Source: JBBFMJ01 sp037441225 (GTDB lineage Bacteria; Acidobacteriota; Thermoanaerobaculia; UBA2201). Taken from it: 9,616 nucleotides of DNA. Where the stretch lies: positions 1 to 9,616 of the forward strand of contig JBBISU010000110.1 in assembly GCA_037441225.1 (NCBI GenBank). The letters run 5' to 3'. Positions within the stretch are counted from its first letter, which is position 1, and each line of letters opens with the position of its first letter. The notes under the pieces are model-generated. The model worked only from the letters and a program-made list of their open reading frames with translations. It was not told the origin of the DNA and ran no database searches. Both the position numbers and the translations under genes were made by a program. Shown here in pieces: positions 7,495 through 9,616 of this stretch.

Positions 7495-7504
7495 CTCCTT
7501 GTTA

Positions 7505-8629
7505 TCATTTCCAGACCCCACTTATTTTATATCCACAAAACTTACACTTTCCATCAACTATATCATTGGACAAAACTTGAAAACCAAACCTATCTATTAT
7601 AACTTTTTTGCATTTTGGACAATAGGTTTTTTCGCCTTTATTCCCCGGTATATTCCCAGTATAAACATATTCTAAACCAACTCCCAAACCAGTTATTCTT
7701 GCTTCTTCAATTATTGAAACTGGAGTAGGAGGTAAATTTTTAATCCTGTAAGTTGGATGAAACCTTGTAAAATGGACTGGCACATCTTTTCCTAAATTTT
7801 TATAAACCCAGTTGCAAAGGTTTTTAATTTCTTCTTTTGAATCATTTAAAGTTGGAACAAGCAAAACGACAATTTCAAGCCATACATTATTTTTCTTTAT
7901 AATTTCAATTGTTTTCAAGACTGCCTTTAAATTCCCGCCTGTTATTTCTTCATAAAACCTGTCATTAAATGCCTTTAAATCAATTTTTATAGCATCTAAA
8001 TTTTTAACCCATTCTTTTAATGGTTCTTCTTCAATAAAACCATTTGATATGGAAACACACCTTGTTTTATACTTATCTTTCAAAGAACAAATATCAAGTA
8101 TATATTCTGTAAATATAACTGGTTCGGTATAGGTAAAAGCAATTGTTGGGGTATTATATCTTTTTGCAATCTCCTGAATATCTTTTGGGGAAAGATATTT
8201 AGAGGAGACCTGTTCTGGCCTAAATTGAGAAATTTCCCAGTTTTGACAAAATTTACACCACATATTACAGCCAGGGGTTGCAATTGAAAACGCTTCTGTT
8301 CCTGGGAGGAAATGAAATAAGGGTTTTTTTTCAATTGGATCAATATGGGCTGCACATACCCTTGAATGTACCAATGTATAATAAATGCCTCCTCTGTTTT
8401 CCCTTGCACCACAAGCACCCCTTTCCTTATCTGCAACCCTGCACTTTAAAGGACAAAGGTTACATTCAATCCTTTTATTGTCTAATTTTTTATAAAATCT
8501 TGCTTCAAAAGGTGGAAAATTTTTATCTTCTTCAGTTATAATTGCCTCAGTCCAGTCCTGAGAAAATAAAATACCTTCAAAAAAAAGACAGCCCGAGATG
8601 CAGATAAGTTCCCTTCTTGTAAGTGCCAT
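7505..8629 (-). CDS. amrS: AmmeMemoRadiSam system radical SAM enzyme
   Basis: The 374-residue protein is a PflA-like radical SAM enzyme. Residues 56-73 carry CNLCPLKC plus C73 (RGACGARENRGG), the N-terminal cysteine cluster of this family. TPGCNMWCKFCQNWEIS (118-134) holds the CX3CX2C motif (C121, C125, C128) that binds the SAM-coordinating 4Fe-4S cluster. DAIKIDLKAF (212-221) and HFTRFHPTY (286-294) are further family marks, and CPKC (337-340) with CKFC (362-365) form a zinc-ribbon-like end. Family members usually occur with MEMO1-like and AMMECR1-like proteins; neither is in this window, and the reaction is not settled. The N-terminus MALTRRELICISGCLFF resembles a twin-arginine signal (TRRxL plus a hydrophobic stretch), as I recall for some homologues. 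The ATG at 8629 has no ribosome binding site, but no other start precedes the conserved part, and an extended -10 sits 7 bases upstream. Confidence 0.9.
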   Translation of the reverse strand: MALTRRELICISGCLFFEGILFSQDWTEAIITEEDKNFPPFEARFYKKLDNKRIECNLCPLKCRVADKERGACGARENRGGIYYTLVHSRVCAAHIDPIEKKPLFHFLPGTEAFSIATPGCNMWCKFCQNWEISQFRPEQVSSKYLSPKDIQEIAKRYNTPTIAFTYTEPVIFTEYILDICSLKDKYKTRCVSISNGFIEEEPLKEWVKNLDAIKIDLKAFNDRFYEEITGGNLKAVLKTIEIIKKNNVWLEIVVLLVPTLNDSKEEIKNLCNWVYKNLGKDVPVHFTRFHPTYRIKNLPPTPVSIIEEARITGLGVGLEYVYTGNIPGNKGEKTYCPKCKKVIIDRFGFQVLSNDIVDGKCKFCGYKISGVWK

Positions 8630-8635
8630 AAATCT

Positions 8636-8644
8636 ATTTTAGCA
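8636..8644 (-). promoter_or_regulatory. Extended -10 promoter giving a leaderless amrS mRNA (candidate)
   Basis: On the - strand, TGCTAAAAT (8644-8636) is an extended -10 (TGn plus TAAAAT), followed by only AGATTT before the ATG at 8629. Transcription would start at or next to the start codon, which would explain the missing ribosome binding site. The -35 region (TAATAA at a 17-base spacing) is poor. Confidence 0.4.
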
Positions 8645-8669
8645 TTTTTTTAAAGAATTTATTAAAATA

Positions 8670-8697
8670 TTCTTGTGAAAAGGATAGTTGATATAAT
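8670..8697 (+). promoter_or_regulatory. Candidate promoter for the divergent membrane-protein operon
   Basis: TTCTTG (8670-8675), a 16-base spacer and TGATATAAT (extended -10, TATAAT at 8692-8697) point rightward. Transcription would start near 8704. It is back-to-back with the amrS promoter, so the two units diverge from about 50 shared bases. Confidence 0.4.
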
Positions 8698-8753
8698 TTT
8701 AATCCTTAGAGGTTTTTTTTCATTATATATTCAATCCTTTCAAGTTTTCTTAA

Positions 8754-9032
8754 ATCCTTTCCCCTTTATTTAATTCTTTTAATTTCATTTTTAATATCAA
8801 TTTTAATTTTATTTTTATACAGAAAAAAAATGAAAAATTAAAAAGCTCAAAAAAAACATACTTTGCCACAACCCTTGCAGGGTTTATAAATTTTTCAATC
8901 CTTTTAATTTTTTTCAATGAAATATTCCCAAAAACAAAAACCTGGTTATGGATATCTTTAATTATCCTTATACTCATAATTCTTTTTTTTTCATTTCTTT
9001 TAATTTTTTTAAAAATCATAAGAAGTGGCTAT
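8754..9032 (+). other. Upstream open extension of the membrane-protein frame, no standard start
   Basis: The frame of the gene at 9033-9380 has no stop back to the TAA at 8751. From about 8838 it encodes a convincing membrane-protein start: a basic stretch (LKSSKKTY), a hydrophobic segment (FATTLAGFINFSILLIFF), a short loop with PKTKTW, and a second long hydrophobic segment (WISLIILILIILFFSFLLIF) ending in KIIRSGY. There is no ATG, GTG or TTG in frame. The only ATG (8830) is one frame off and meets TAA after two codons; one more A in the run at 8833-8837 would join it to this frame as MKKLKSSKKTY. The part before 8820 is T-rich and probably not coding. No ribosome binding site is visible at 8830 or elsewhere here. 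Confidence 0.55.
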
Positions 9033-9380
9033 GTGTTGATTCCACTTTTTATATTAAATATTGCATTATTTTTATATTACTTTAATGACTATAATAAATT
9101 TTTAAATAAAATAGATAAAACCATTATATCTTTTGGCTATTCTTTTGATTTGCAAAAAATCTTTCCTTTAAAAGAATCTATAAAAGAATGTGAAGGATTT
9201 ATTGAAAAAACAAAAAAATTAACCTCTTCTCAATGGGATGCTTTTTATAAAAAAAATTTAAGTTATCTCCTTGATGGATACTTCAAGGAGCTTTTTCAAG
9301 AGGGTAAAAAAATAAAAATTGATGTAGAAAAAAATAAGTTAGAAGAATTTTTCAAAGCAAATGAAGAAATAGAAAAATAG
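9033..9380 (+). CDS. Membrane protein with C-terminal helical domain, function unknown (true start uncertain)
   Basis: From the GTG at 9033 the product has 115 residues: one membrane segment (LIPLFILNIALFLYYF), then a soluble, mostly helical and Lys/Glu-rich region (ECEGFIEKTKKL, QWDAFYKKNLSYLLDGYFKEL, NKLEEFFKANEEIEK). No family is recognised. The GTG has no ribosome binding site, and the frame stays open upstream with two more likely membrane segments. The full protein is therefore more likely about 180 residues with three membrane helices and its soluble part at the C-terminus. Lys/Arg-rich ends flank the second segment (KTK before, KIIR after), so topology is not obvious. Its TAG (9378-9380) directly abuts the next ATG, pointing to co-translation. 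The 9033 start is kept only because it is the first standard start codon. Confidence 0.65.
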   Translation: MLIPLFILNIALFLYYFNDYNKFLNKIDKTIISFGYSFDLQKIFPLKESIKECEGFIEKTKKLTSSQWDAFYKKNLSYLLDGYFKELFQEGKKIKIDVEKNKLEEFFKANEEIEK

Positions 9381-9616
9381 ATGGAAAAATGTCCTTATTT
9401 ACAATGGGTAAATCCAGAGGAATATTTAAAGGAAATCTCTCATAAAAACCCCTTATATTTTTTCAATGGCAATGTGGTCAAAATTTCTTTTTTCAACTTC
9501 ACAAATTTTTATGCTTGAAGGAGATATTGAAAAAGCAAAAGAACAAATTCAAATATTAAGAAATTTATATGAAAAAGTAAACTTAAAGGGACAGGTTTTT
9601 TGCCTTGCAACATTGA
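9381..9616 (+). CDS. Helical, possibly TPR-like protein, apparently frameshifted and 3' partial
   Basis: The ATG at 9381 follows the previous stop with no gap. Its frame encodes MEKCPYLQWVNPEEYLKEIS, then HKNPLYFFNGN, and ends at a TGA (9516-9518) after 45 codons. From about 9466 another frame (+1) takes over with good coding character: MAMWSKFLFSTSQIFMLEGD, then IEKAKEQIQILRNLYEKVN, running off the window. The switch falls at the T6 run at 9458-9463; with five T the two halves join smoothly as NPLYFSMAMWSKFLF. The second half looks like a pair of amphipathic helices of TPR type (SQIFMLEGDIEKAKEQI), but one repeat is too little to be sure. No strong ribosome binding site precedes the ATG, so translation may depend on coupling to the membrane-protein gene. 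Whether the frameshift is real, a slippage site or a sequence error cannot be told. Confidence 0.55.

Noticed and set aside
7369..7602. A 77-codon + strand frame
   Set aside because: It runs from the repeat-like element into the antisense of the amrS 3' end, starts inside an inverted repeat and has no ribosome binding site.
8675..8773. A GTG-initiated + strand frame ahead of the membrane protein
   Set aside because: It lacks a ribosome binding site, overlaps the likely promoter and ends at 8771 in a different frame from the membrane protein; its composition looks like spacer.
8750..9019. An 89-codon - strand frame, Lys/Ile-rich
   Set aside because: It is antisense to hydrophobic, T-rich coding sequence, which reads as Lys-rich on the opposite strand; it has no ribosome binding site.
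1..9616. CRISPR array, tRNA or rRNA genes
   Set aside because: No regularly spaced repeats and no cloverleaf or rRNA-like segments were seen on either strand.

Overview
This is a strongly A+T-rich bacterial window (roughly 30% G+C by eye) with short intergenic gaps and clear AGGAGG-type ribosome binding sites on most genes. One protein is a predicted outer-membrane beta-barrel ending in Phe, so the host should have an outer membrane. Lys/Ile/Glu-rich proteins and a radical SAM enzyme of the AmmeMemoRadiSam type would fit an anaerobic, possibly thermophilic lineage. No phylum can be named from this sequence alone.

Left part (1-7034, + strand): one tightly packed run of five genes for surface or secreted proteins. 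It opens with the C-terminal end of a protein carrying a fibre/shaft-type terminal domain. Then come a 421-residue and a 763-residue secreted protein that share a paralogous N-terminal domain with two conserved cysteines, a 641-residue protein with an Ig-like N-terminal domain and an outer-membrane beta-barrel, and a 408-residue secreted protein with two PKD domains. Gaps are 1-19 bases, so a single transcript is likely. Together they look like an envelope or surface assembly: extracytoplasmic beta-sandwich proteins plus an outer-membrane anchor or channel. I do not recognise it as a described system.

Middle (7035-7504): a hairpin that could end the operon, then on the - strand a 50-codon gene for a stand-alone DnaJ-type zinc finger (four CxxC motifs), with its own ribosome binding site and a plausible promoter. 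Upstream of it lies a roughly 110-base stretch without a gene that looks like a small repeat or mobile remnant.

Right part: on the - strand (7505-8629) an AmmeMemoRadiSam radical SAM enzyme with a twin-arginine-like N-terminus and an apparently leaderless start. Diverging from it, on the + strand, is a membrane protein whose reading frame is open far upstream of its only standard start codon. An immediately adjacent helical protein follows; it appears frameshifted at a T6 run and leaves the window incomplete. Both + strand genes have their problems near homopolymers, which points either to sequence errors or to decay/slippage.
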